From: Gracilinema caldarium
GTDB lineage: Bacteria > Spirochaetota > Spirochaetia > Treponematales > Breznakiellaceae
Assembly: GCF_029265695.1 (NCBI RefSeq)
Contig: NZ_JAJUHW010000003.1
Location: 62,001-126,000, forward strand
Direction of reading: 5' to 3'
Length of the DNA stretch: 64,000 nt
The notes under the pieces are model-generated. The model did not search any database and had not been told where the DNA came from. It saw only the letters and a list, made by a program, of their open reading frames with translations. Below are positions 40,659 to 49,459 of this stretch, piece after piece. Each line of letters starts with the position of its first letter. The first letter of the stretch is position 1. The position numbers and the translations under genes were made by a program.

Positions 40659-42863
40659 ATGCTCATCAATATGGATGAAAAAGAATACCGCCTTGCGGCG
40701 ATTATGTATACCGATATAGCCGGTTTTTCCAGGATGATGGAGACCAACGAGAAGCGGACCCTGGAACTGCTTACCCTGCATAATGGGATTATCGAAGCTG
40801 CGGTTAAACAGTTCCGTGGTACGGTTATTAAGACCATCGGCGATGCCTATATGGTGGACTTTAAAAACTCCGTGGACGCGCTGAACTGTGCGCTTAAAGT
40901 GCAGTATGACCTTTATGATTATAATAAGCAGAATAAGGATTTGCCCCTGCTGGTCCGGATTGGGCTCCATATCGGGGATATTTATTTTTACGAAAACGAC
41001 GCCCTGGGGGAGGGTATTAATATTGCCGCCCGGCTCCAGTCTATCGCCCATCCGGGCTGTATTTGCATGTCCCAGCACCTTTACAATCTGGTGCTGAATA
41101 AGGTTGATTTTGCCGCGGAAAAGCTGGGAAAGGTGAGCCTTAAGAATATTACCAAGGAAATCATTGCCTACGAAATTGTAACCCCAAATGTGGAATTCGA
41201 TCCCAACCGGGATGCCCGGCCGGTGCTGAAGCCCGACAAGGTAGAAAAGGGGGTGGTGATGGAAGGGGATTCTGGCTCGAGCCAGATTGATGAGCCTGAT
41301 AAACGTTTAGCCCTGAAAAAGGCTATTCTTTCTGACATCCAGTCTTCCGGTAAGCGTATGACCGTGGAAGAGGCTCGGAAACGATTCGCCGCCGAGATGC
41401 CCGTGGCTGAAGATGTGATTGAAGAGCTTGCCACCAAGGGTATACTCCGATCGGAGCCGCTTTTCATTGATAACAGCTGGAGCAGCTCTGAACTGGGGGA
41501 GACCCTGTCGGAAGTAGCCCGGGAAGTGAGCTCCGCCTTTAAGGAAGCGGTTGAAATTGCCCGGGAGGAATACCGCTCTGAACGGCATAGGCTTCGGAGC
41601 GAATACCGGGATGGTCGGGTCCATCGCAGGTCGCGCCGCGGGCAAGAGGGCGAGATCCAAGAGGAGGAGCGCCTGCAGGAAGCAGCGGCGGGAGGCAAGA
41701 GCGAAGGTACTGCACCTGTATCGGATGGATATGAATCCTACGATGAATATGTAGAAAAGCTTGAACGGGAAGCTCGGCATGCGACCGGTGGTTTTGTGGG
41801 CCACCTGGTTCCCTTTGTTATGGTAAATGGCTTTTTAATGACCTTGAATGCGGCGGTTAGCCCCGGGTTCCCCTGGGCCCTCTTCCCCTTTGGCGGCTGG
41901 GGTATAGGTCTCTTGGAGCATTTTGCGGGGGCTCTGCGGACTAAAGAAAAATACCGGGAGCTTGCAAAATTGCCTCCCCTTTCGGATGAACAGCTTAGCA
42001 TATTCAAGAAACTGCAGAAGAAAAAGGATGAGCTCTGGCAGAGCGGCACCGGTTTTATACCCACGAGTCTCTTTCTTTTTATGATCAATATCATTACCTC
42101 CCGCGGTTTTCTCTGGAGTCTTATTCCTATCTTTTTTATGACCATGGGTTTCTTTGGAAAACTAGTTAAAATGCCGGGAGAAATTGCAGCTTTGAATCAG
42201 GACTTAAAGGATGCGCTGCGGAACAAAGGAACAAGGAGCCGCAGGCAGAAATCTACTGCTGCTGCCCCCAGCGGTCCCTATGCTGCCTTGGTGCAGGAGG
42301 CTTTTAATGTCCGGGATGCGATTTTAGAAATGGTCCAAGAGCCTTCTGCAAAGGAAAGGCAGAAGGGAACTGCGAAAGCGGATCTCCCTGAGGCGGATGA
42401 ACTCATACCGGTATTGAATGCCTATGTGGAACAGGTGCAGCTCCTGGCGGACCGTACCGCTGAGGTGGATCGGATTATTGAGCTTATACCCCGGACCGCT
42501 TTGCAGCGGGACAAGGAAGTTTTGGAACGGAAACTTCAGGAACAGAGCAAACCGGAGCTGCGGAAGGAATACGAGCGGGCCCTGGCAGAACTTGAGCAGC
42601 AGGAAACATCATTTATGGACCTCGGAGAACAGCGGGACCTTTTGGAACTTAAGCTGCGCTCCTCGGTAAATAACCTTAAGCAGATGCAGATTGATATCGG
42701 CCGGATTATCAGTTTGACCGGGTCCAGCGAAAGCGGTGCAGACCGGTCGCTGCACTACAAGACCGAGGAACTTAACCGGTATCTTGAAGATCTGCGGAGC
42801 GGTTACGAAGAGGTTGAACGGATCGAAAACAAGGCAACCCAGATTTCTCTTGAAGAAAGGTAA
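40659..42863 (+). CDS. Class III adenylate/guanylate cyclase with two 2TM domains
   Basis: Residues 5-175 form a class III nucleotidyl cyclase domain with the metal Asp in YTDIAGFSR, second Asp in IGDAYMVDF, the Lys before it, and the transition-state Asn/Arg in GEGINIAARL. A central charged region follows, then two copies of a 2TM domain (first with FVMVNGFLMTLN and GGWGIGLLEH, second LFLFMINIITSRGFLWSLIPI). The last 200 residues are coiled-coil-rich. The product is probably cAMP. The start could be 40659 or 40671; neither has a ribosome site, and a TATAAA lies 9 nt before the first. Confidence 0.85.
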   Translation: MLINMDEKEYRLAAIMYTDIAGFSRMMETNEKRTLELLTLHNGIIEAAVKQFRGTVIKTIGDAYMVDFKNSVDALNCALKVQYDLYDYNKQNKDLPLLVRIGLHIGDIYFYENDALGEGINIAARLQSIAHPGCICMSQHLYNLVLNKVDFAAEKLGKVSLKNITKEIIAYEIVTPNVEFDPNRDARPVLKPDKVEKGVVMEGDSGSSQIDEPDKRLALKKAILSDIQSSGKRMTVEEARKRFAAEMPVAEDVIEELATKGILRSEPLFIDNSWSSSELGETLSEVAREVSSAFKEAVEIAREEYRSERHRLRSEYRDGRVHRRSRRGQEGEIQEEERLQEAAAGGKSEGTAPVSDGYESYDEYVEKLEREARHATGGFVGHLVPFVMVNGFLMTLNAAVSPGFPWALFPFGGWGIGLLEHFAGALRTKEKYRELAKLPPLSDEQLSIFKKLQKKKDELWQSGTGFIPTSLFLFMINIITSRGFLWSLIPIFFMTMGFFGKLVKMPGEIAALNQDLKDALRNKGTRSRRQKSTAAAPSGPYAALVQEAFNVRDAILEMVQEPSAKERQKGTAKADLPEADELIPVLNAYVEQVQLLADRTAEVDRIIELIPRTALQRDKEVLERKLQEQSKPELRKEYERALAELEQQETSFMDLGEQRDLLELKLRSSVNNLKQMQIDIGRIISLTGSSESGADRSLHYKTEELNRYLEDLRSGYEEVERIENKATQISLEER

Positions 42864-42973
42864 CCTGAAGCGGCTTTTGTTGTTAATTATGCACTAAGTA
42901 GTGTCTTACAGCTGGCAATTTACATCCTTCATGCTGTATATTATTAATAGAGATTATTATGACGGGAGTAGAT

Positions 42974-43390
42974 ATGCCAAAAGAGGCTATTCTTTGCGTG
43001 GATGATGAGGCGATTATTGTAATTGCCATGAAACAGGAACTCAAAAGCCATTTTGGTAGTACCTATTACCTTGAAACTGCTCTGTCTGCCCAGGAAGCCT
43101 TTGTAAAAATTGATGAAATGATAGAAAACGGCATACGCCTGGTGGTTATTATTTCCGACTGGCTCATGCCCGGTATGAAGGGCGATGAATTCCTGCGGCG
43201 GATCCACGATAAATACCCCCATGTGGTTTCTATTCTGGTAACCGGTCAGGCCGATGCGGAAGCCATAGACCGGGCGATGCGGGATGCTAAAATTAAGGCC
43301 TGTCTTAAAAAGCCTTGGCGTTCAAAGGATTTGATTGCGGTCATTGAGCGGGCTTTGGTAAATCCTCTGTCACCGGGCTGCGGCGGTTAA
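42974..43390 (+). CDS. Stand-alone response regulator receiver
   Basis: A 138-residue single-domain receiver: DDEA acidic pocket, phospho-acceptor Asp in VVIISDWLMPGMKG, Thr in ILVTGQ and Lys in CLKKPWR. It resembles receivers of c-di-GMP or HD-GYP regulators but no output domain is present. GGGAG precedes the ATG. It follows the cyclase by 110 bp, and its last 21 nt overlap the end of the convergent radical-SAM gene. Confidence 0.85.
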   Translation: MPKEAILCVDDEAIIVIAMKQELKSHFGSTYYLETALSAQEAFVKIDEMIENGIRLVVIISDWLMPGMKGDEFLRRIHDKYPHVVSILVTGQADAEAIDRAMRDAKIKACLKKPWRSKDLIAVIERALVNPLSPGCGG

Positions 43391-45664
43391 TACGACAAGT
43401 CCTGAACCTCGCAAAAAGCGCCACAAGGGGTCCGCAGTTTTCTGCGGCAAAAGCTTTCTCAGTTCTTGATATGCTGAGTCTGCCTTATGAGTGCCCGCTG
43501 ACCTGAGTGCTGTGAGGATTGATAGGACGCCTTCGGCTGTAGCTTTGGGATCTTCTGTTAAAACCGTAAGTTCTGTTTCCTGGTCTGCCTTTTTATGGGC
43601 GCTTTTTGTGAACCTTACCGCATATTCGCTGAAATTCCACCTCCACCACATAATCGCGCTTGTTGGTTTTACTTCGATCCAGGGCTGGGGGCCTACAAAG
43701 ATGGTTAGGGCATTCTCTAGATCCTCTGGCTGAGCGGACGCTTCTTTCTGTGCGAGGTAGGCCGCAAGGAGTTCTTCGACCCGGTTCGGGGGTATAGTGG
43801 GAGCGGGCATTGCAAAAGGAAAGGCGCTTCTCACTGGCTGTTCGGTGTGCCCCTGCATCCACTGGGCAAGCAAACTGTCCAGGGGCTTGGTATAGCGGTC
43901 GTAGTTGCCCTCTCCTGCAAAACGAAGATCGTTGTCCGCAAAAAAGTCTGTCGGATTTTCACTATCTTCATCAATAATAACGAGGTCCTTGTGGCGGCCC
44001 TGCTCTTTTTCGCGGTAAATGCGGGAATGGCGGGTGAGGACAAACTTGTGCCAGAAGGCGGAATCGATGAGGCCCGCTGCGAATAGCTGGCGCATAGTTT
44101 CTGCCGCATCGACAATTTCCTGCGCATCCTGGTCCCAATAGCCGTAGATAAGGTACGCATGGGTCAGTATGCCCGCTTCCTTAAAAGCTGCGCAGGAATT
44201 GACCACCTCCGCGAGTCCTATGCCTTTGCCCAGCCGCTTAAAGCCCGCAGCGGATGCTACCTCGATGCCGCCTGAGACTCCCAGGAGGCCCCCTGCGGCG
44301 AGCAGGGCCGCCACATCGGGGGTAAAAGCCTTTTCGAACCGTATGTTACCCCAGAAGGTGAGGGGAAGCCCCGCCTTTCGGTTAAGCAGAGCTAGTTCTA
44401 CAAGGGATGAAACGGGGGCAGCCTCGTCTACCAGGTGTATGCCCCGTATGCCTGTTTGCTTTGATTGGGCGCGGAGATGAGAAAAAAGCGGTTCTACGGG
44501 AACAGGCTGGAAGCCCCGGATGTAATCGAGTTGGACATCGCAAAAGGCGCAGGCATGCCAATAACAGCCGTGGGCTAGATAGGCCTTGAGCCAGCGGCCT
44601 TCGGTCCAAAGCCGGTGCATGGGGTTGGTGTCGTCCACGGGGAGTATATAACGGGTAAAATCGACCCCCCGGTAATCTGGATAGGTTGTGCTGGTTGCTT
44701 CCCGGTCTATGGTATCGTAGCGGGCTATGCTTGTGTCGGCTGAACCGCTGGGCCCTCCTGAGGGGCCCCTGAATATGCAGCGATGCAGATTGGGATCTGC
44801 TTCGGGCGAGCTTTTAAGAGAATCAAGCACTGAGAGGAAGGACCCATACCCCCGGTCAAAGGACAGATAATCGATGTAGTCAAAAAACTTTGCGGCCTTG
44901 ATGTGGCGGAGTTCGGTGTTCACATAGCCGCCGCCCGCGATAATGGGGAATTGAGGTCCGAAATAGGATTTTGCTGAGCGGGCGGCGGCGAGGGCCCCCG
45001 CAAGACAGCCGGGGAAGGGAATGGTGAGTCCTAAAATGTCCGGCCGTTCTGTGCAGCGCTCCCAGGTTTCTTTAAGGAGGGGTTCATAAAAGGTGGTGAG
45101 TACATAACCCTGCAGGGCCGATTCGGCCCGGGAAAAACTGCGAATGCTGGCGGCCAGCGAGTCTGCGTATTTAACGAGCGAAAAGGTCGGATCCAGAACC
45201 GCAGTGATGAAATCCGCCAGGTCCGCCAGCATGGTGCTGGCCAGGATGTTTGCCTGGTCTGGGAGCAGCGCATGCTGGTGATCTGCAAGCAGGGCTTGAG
45301 TGCGGGGGCCCGTGGGGAGGCTGTTGTTGCAAAGTGATATTACATGGGCATATTCCTGATCCTTTCCCTGTAAAAAGGCTACAAGCCGGTCGATATGGGC
45401 GATCCAGAGCTCCCGTTCTGAAAGGTATTGCCGGGCTATGTGTTCTGCATGAGGCTCCAGATGGGGCTGTTTTGCAAGTCGGACTAATCCGTCATTGAAC
45501 ACCCGTTCGAGGCTCTGAGGAGAGAAAAGACGGTGGAAAAGACCGATTGAATGGTCATCAATCTGAACATCGTAGCCCTGGTCTTCTAGAAAGCTCCGCA
45601 GATAGTACAGCGAAGGGTAGGGCGCATTGAGCTGAACAAAGGGTGGTTGGATAAGCAGTATCAT
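43370..45664 (-). CDS. B12-binding radical SAM protein
   Basis: A 764-residue protein. The N-terminal 330 residues match the cobalamin-binding region of B12-dependent radical SAM enzymes, with LGLTIPFPGCLAGALAAARSAK. The iron-sulfur loop reads CYWHACAFC, a CX4CX2C spacing instead of the common CX3CX2C, but the CYWxxC form occurs in part of this class. Such enzymes catalyse methylations or rearrangements; the substrate is not known. The start overlaps the stop of the small 4-Cys gene (ATGA). Confidence 0.8.
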   Translation of the reverse strand: MILLIQPPFVQLNAPYPSLYYLRSFLEDQGYDVQIDDHSIGLFHRLFSPQSLERVFNDGLVRLAKQPHLEPHAEHIARQYLSERELWIAHIDRLVAFLQGKDQEYAHVISLCNNSLPTGPRTQALLADHQHALLPDQANILASTMLADLADFITAVLDPTFSLVKYADSLAASIRSFSRAESALQGYVLTTFYEPLLKETWERCTERPDILGLTIPFPGCLAGALAAARSAKSYFGPQFPIIAGGGYVNTELRHIKAAKFFDYIDYLSFDRGYGSFLSVLDSLKSSPEADPNLHRCIFRGPSGGPSGSADTSIARYDTIDREATSTTYPDYRGVDFTRYILPVDDTNPMHRLWTEGRWLKAYLAHGCYWHACAFCDVQLDYIRGFQPVPVEPLFSHLRAQSKQTGIRGIHLVDEAAPVSSLVELALLNRKAGLPLTFWGNIRFEKAFTPDVAALLAAGGLLGVSGGIEVASAAGFKRLGKGIGLAEVVNSCAAFKEAGILTHAYLIYGYWDQDAQEIVDAAETMRQLFAAGLIDSAFWHKFVLTRHSRIYREKEQGRHKDLVIIDEDSENPTDFFADNDLRFAGEGNYDRYTKPLDSLLAQWMQGHTEQPVRSAFPFAMPAPTIPPNRVEELLAAYLAQKEASAQPEDLENALTIFVGPQPWIEVKPTSAIMWWRWNFSEYAVRFTKSAHKKADQETELTVLTEDPKATAEGVLSILTALRSAGTHKADSAYQELRKLLPQKTADPLWRFLRGSGLVVLTAAAR

Positions 45665-45870
45665 TTAAGGCCCTTTTTTAAGGCAAAGGAAGGGCAATGA
45701 CGGCCCGTGGCTTGGAATACTTCTACAGACGGCAGGTGTTTTGTTTTAATGCCGAAGACGGTGCAGAGCCGGGGAAAGGCGGGATCCCATGAGACGCGAA
45801 AATAAAGGCATTTGAGGCAATCCGGTGCCCGGCTGCCCGGTGTCCTGCTATCTTCTGTTTCTGCTGTCAT
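45661..45870 (-). CDS. Small conserved four-cysteine protein
   Basis: A 69-residue protein with Cys pattern CLKC...C...C and a WDPAFPRLCTVFGIKTKHLPS core. I recall this pattern as a widespread small bacterial family of unknown function; the cysteines may bind zinc or iron. AAGGAAG precedes the ATG at 45870; a longer frame upstream would overlap the ptsI promoter. It is coupled to the radical SAM gene, suggesting cooperation. Confidence 0.6.
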   Translation of the reverse strand: MTAETEDSRTPGSRAPDCLKCLYFRVSWDPAFPRLCTVFGIKTKHLPSVEVFQATGRHCPSFALKKGLK

Positions 45871-45890
45871 AGTGCTTCCTTTTAACCTGT

Positions 45891-45928
45891 TTGACAGTTT
45901 ACTCGCCTTTGCGGTATGCTTCAATATA
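45891..45928 (+). promoter_or_regulatory. Promoter, leaderless type, for ptsI
   Basis: Consensus TTGACA (45891-45896), 18-bp spacer and TATGCT (45915-45920) end 8 nt before the ATG at 45929. No Shine-Dalgarno is visible between. Confidence 0.5.
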
Positions 45929-47665
45929 ATGAAAGAGTTCAAGGGCATTTCCGCCTCTTCGGGAGTAGCAATCGGCAAGGCATTTCTCTATGTGGATGAT
46001 GTGTTTTCGCAAATTCCCCGATATACTATTACGAGAGACGAAGTTGATCTTGAATGGGCCCGGTTCCTCGAAGCGGTTTTGGCCGCCGAAACGGAAGTAC
46101 TGGAGCTGCTTGAACGGGCAAACCGTGAAATGGGCGAGGAACAGGCGAAAATATTCGAATCCCACCTGATGATGCTCCGGGATGAGGATCTGAAAGACCA
46201 AATTCAGACAAAGCTTCATAAAAGCAGCCAGAATATTGAATGGGTTCTCTGGGATATTTCCCGGGAACTTACCCAGAAATTGTCCAATTCTTCCGATGCC
46301 TATTTACAGGAACGGGTGGTGGATATTTTTGATGTTTCCCGCCGTATCCTGCATAAATTGCTCTTTATAAAAAAGGTGTCTCTGGCGGACCTGCAGAAAG
46401 AGGTGATCCTGGTCACCCACAATCTGCTTCCTTCGGACGCCCTGGTAATGAATAAACGGCTTGTAAAAGGCATAGCCATGGATATGGGCGGGCCTACAAG
46501 CCATACGGCTATTTTGGCCCGGGCCTTTGAGATTCCTGCCGTACTGGGACTTTCCAGGGCAACCACAGAGATAAAGAACGGAGACCTGGTTATTGTAGAC
46601 GGGAATGCGGGGCACATTATCTGCAATCCGAACAAAGAAGTTCTTGAACGGTACCAACGGATGGCAGTGCAGCTTAAAAAGATGGCGGAGGACCTGAAGT
46701 CGCTCCGGGACCTGCCAGCCGAGACAACCGATGGCTACCGGGTAACGCTGAAAGCAAATATAGAGATACCCGAAGAAGCCCCGCTGGCCCTGCAGCATGG
46801 GGCGGAAGGTATAGGGCTGTACCGGTCGGAGTTCCTTTTCCTGACCCCCGGCCAGTCCGCCGACGAAGAACGGCAATACCGGGCCTATAAGCAGGTTCTC
46901 GAAGGTATGGGAAGCCTGCCCGTTACGATCCGTACCCTGGATGTGGGGGGAGACAAGATAATTCCCGATCTGCAGGCCACGGAAGAAAAGAATCCTCTTT
47001 TGGGCTGGCGGGCTATCCGGTTCTGTCTCGCCCATAAGGAGTTTTTTAAGACCCAGCTCAAGGCCCTGCTGCGAAGCAGCGTGCACGGGAACCTTAAAAT
47101 AATGTTCCCTATGATTTCAGGGATCGAGGAACTGGAAGCAGCCCTGGCGGTGCTGGAAGAGTCTAAGGTTGAACTGGCTGCTTCCGGCAAGGCTTTTTCT
47201 GAAAAGCTTGATGTGGGCGCAATGATAGAAATCCCTTCTGCGGCAATGACCGCGGATATTCTGGCAAAAAAAGCGGCCTTTTTTTCTATTGGCACCAATG
47301 ACCTTGTTCAGTACAGCCTCGCGGTTGACCGGGGCAATGAACGGATCGCATACCTGGCCCAGCCTTTCCATCCGGCGGTGCTGCGCTTTATTAAGCGTAC
47401 TATCGATGCGGCCCATGAGGCGGGAATTCCGGCGGCCATGTGCGGAGAATTGGCGGGAAACCCCCATGCCACGGCGCTGCTCCTCGGCCTTGGCTTGGAT
47501 GAATTCAGCATGTCCGCCGCTTCTATTCCGCTGGTAAAAAAGATAATCCGTTCAGTCTCTCTCAAGGACTGTCAGGCCCTCGCCTCAGCTGCGCTGGCCT
47601 GCAGTTCCTATGTAGACGTTGAAAACCTGGTCACCCAATGGATGCGGCAGCGTATAGCTTCTTGA
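45929..47665 (+). CDS. ptsI: Phosphoenolpyruvate-protein phosphotransferase (enzyme I)
   Basis: Enzyme I moves phosphate from PEP to HPr. The 578-residue protein opens KGISASSGVAIGKA, has the phospho-His in GGPTSHTAILARAFEIPAV, the PEP-binding LYRSEFLF, and C-terminal catalytic GTNDLVQYSLA and CGELAGN motifs. The ATG at 45929 is chosen because the promoter ends 8 nt before it. It has no neighbouring permease genes. Confidence 0.95.
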   Translation: MKEFKGISASSGVAIGKAFLYVDDVFSQIPRYTITRDEVDLEWARFLEAVLAAETEVLELLERANREMGEEQAKIFESHLMMLRDEDLKDQIQTKLHKSSQNIEWVLWDISRELTQKLSNSSDAYLQERVVDIFDVSRRILHKLLFIKKVSLADLQKEVILVTHNLLPSDALVMNKRLVKGIAMDMGGPTSHTAILARAFEIPAVLGLSRATTEIKNGDLVIVDGNAGHIICNPNKEVLERYQRMAVQLKKMAEDLKSLRDLPAETTDGYRVTLKANIEIPEEAPLALQHGAEGIGLYRSEFLFLTPGQSADEERQYRAYKQVLEGMGSLPVTIRTLDVGGDKIIPDLQATEEKNPLLGWRAIRFCLAHKEFFKTQLKALLRSSVHGNLKIMFPMISGIEELEAALAVLEESKVELAASGKAFSEKLDVGAMIEIPSAAMTADILAKKAAFFSIGTNDLVQYSLAVDRGNERIAYLAQPFHPAVLRFIKRTIDAAHEAGIPAAMCGELAGNPHATALLLGLGLDEFSMSAASIPLVKKIIRSVSLKDCQALASAALACSSYVDVENLVTQWMRQRIAS

Positions 47666-47683
47666 TATGGAGTACCCTTTAAT

Positions 47684-49099
47684 ATGGAATTTAGTCCTGA
47701 TCTGAAATATCGGAACCTTCCGGTAGTAGCCCTCGTGGGGCGTCCTAACGTGGGAAAATCTACCCTCTTTAACCGGCTGCTCAGGCAGCGCAGGGCCATT
47801 ACCGATCCTACCCCGGGGGTTACTCGGGATCCCATCGAGGCTACTGCCTTTATTGCGGGCCATCCCGTAACCCTCATTGATACGGGGGGCTTTAAGCTTG
47901 AGCGGGAAGTCCTGGAAGATCTCGTGGTAGAAAAAACCCTGGATACCCTGAACCGGGCGGATCTGATTGTGCTGGTTATGGAAGCGGGGGACCCGACCAG
48001 CGAAGACGAAGAGTTTATAGACCGGCTGCGGCCCTACTGGGACAAGGTCTTGGTGGCGGTAAACAAAACCGAGGGGGGCCGCCGGGAAAGCTACGCCTGG
48101 AACCTGCTGTCCTACGGTTTTAATGATATCTTCATGATTTCTGCTGAACATGGAGACAATATCCTTGAGCTGGAAGAAGCCATTGTGAAGCGACTCGATT
48201 TCTCAGCGGTGACGCTTGTGGAAACTGAGCCTGAGCGGCTCATTCGGCTTGCGCTCATCGGAAAGCCCAATACGGGCAAATCAACCCTGTCCAACAGGCT
48301 TACCGCTTCCGATGCTTCTATAGTGAGCGATATTCCCGGTACAACCCGGGATGTGGTAAGCGGCCAGTTTGAATATAACAATCATCATTTTATTGTACTC
48401 GATACGGCGGGAATACGACGCAAAAATAAGGTGACCGAGAACATCGAATATTATTCGGTCAATCGGGCTATTAAGACACTCGACGAAGCGGATATCGTAT
48501 TCTTGATGATTGATGCCCAGGAAGGACTTACCGAACAGGACAAAAAAATTGCGGCCCTTGCCCATGAACGGGGACGGGGCATTATTTTCGTGCTGAATAA
48601 ATGGGATATCATGCCCCAGATAAAAAATGCCTATGAGGCTACCGTGGACCGCATTCATTTCCTTTTCGGCCAGATGGAATATGCGCCGATAGTCCCTATC
48701 AGCGCTCAGAATGGTACCGGTGTGGATAAGCTCTTAGAAACTGCGCTGCGGATGTACGGTCAGCTTAACAAGCAGATAGAAACAGGACCCCTGAACCAGG
48801 CGCTGGATCGCTGGCTCCAGGAGTATCCGCCACCTATTGGGCCCCGGACCCGCTTTAAGATTAAATACACCGTGCAGGCTTCCAGCAATCCGGTGAAATT
48901 TATCTTTTTTGTGTCCCGACCCCAGGCGGTGAGCGAAGCCTATGTGGCATACCTCAGAAACAAGATACGAAAAGATCTAGGTTTTTCCATGATTCCAGTG
49001 CAGATAGAACTGCGTCCTTCCCGGAAGGATCCTGTCACAGCCCGAAAAGAGCGGGAAGCCAAGAGAACCGAGGAAAATAAAGCCAAGAGGGATACTTAA
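47684..49099 (+). CDS. der: GTPase Der (EngA)
   Basis: Der has two tandem GTPase domains and is needed for 50S ribosome maturation. G1 motifs are GRPNVGKST and GKPNTGKST; G3 DTGG and DTAG; G4 NKTE and NKWD; a C-terminal KH-like domain follows and a basic tail. The length of 471 is usual. GGAG precedes the ATG at 47684, 18 bp after ptsI. Confidence 0.95.
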   Translation: MEFSPDLKYRNLPVVALVGRPNVGKSTLFNRLLRQRRAITDPTPGVTRDPIEATAFIAGHPVTLIDTGGFKLEREVLEDLVVEKTLDTLNRADLIVLVMEAGDPTSEDEEFIDRLRPYWDKVLVAVNKTEGGRRESYAWNLLSYGFNDIFMISAEHGDNILELEEAIVKRLDFSAVTLVETEPERLIRLALIGKPNTGKSTLSNRLTASDASIVSDIPGTTRDVVSGQFEYNNHHFIVLDTAGIRRKNKVTENIEYYSVNRAIKTLDEADIVFLMIDAQEGLTEQDKKIAALAHERGRGIIFVLNKWDIMPQIKNAYEATVDRIHFLFGQMEYAPIVPISAQNGTGVDKLLETALRMYGQLNKQIETGPLNQALDRWLQEYPPPIGPRTRFKIKYTVQASSNPVKFIFFVSRPQAVSEAYVAYLRNKIRKDLGFSMIPVQIELRPSRKDPVTARKEREAKRTEENKAKRDT

Positions 49100-49102
49100 T
49101 CC

Positions 49103-49459
49103 ATGGAGACCTACCAGATTGGGGATGTGGAGCGCCTCCTCGGGGTAAGGGCCCATGTTCTGCGATACTGGGAAAAAGAGGTGCCGCTCCTTCAGGTCCG
49201 CAAGGATCTGGGTGGCCGGCGGGTGTACAGCTCCCGGGATATCAGGATCCTGCTGCGGCTTAAATATCTGATCTATGATCGGCACTTTACCCTGGAAGGG
49301 GCCAGGGAGGAGCTGCTTCGGGAACTTGCAGGCCCCGGCCAGAATCTCCGGGCCGAGCTCGATGCAATCCGCTCTGATCTTCTAGATTTATACAGTATCG
49401 TTTCCCAGAGAACCCAAAGGACTTTAGATAATGACGAATCTTTTTCTTCCCCTGAATGA
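49103..49459 (+). CDS. MerR-family transcriptional regulator
   Basis: A 118-residue regulator with the N-terminal MerR helix-turn-helix (YQIGDVERLLGVRAHVLRYWE) and wing, then a short coiled-coil for dimerisation. No effector-binding domain follows. It lies 3 bp after der and overlaps the next start by 29 nt. Confidence 0.8.
   Translation: METYQIGDVERLLGVRAHVLRYWEKEVPLLQVRKDLGGRRVYSSRDIRILLRLKYLIYDRHFTLEGAREELLRELAGPGQNLRAELDAIRSDLLDLYSIVSQRTQRTLDNDESFSSPE

Noticed and set aside
46304-47086. 260-codon open frame opposite ptsI
   Set aside because: Its product has no recognisable family and it mirrors the codon pattern of a clear ptsI gene; it is an antisense shadow.
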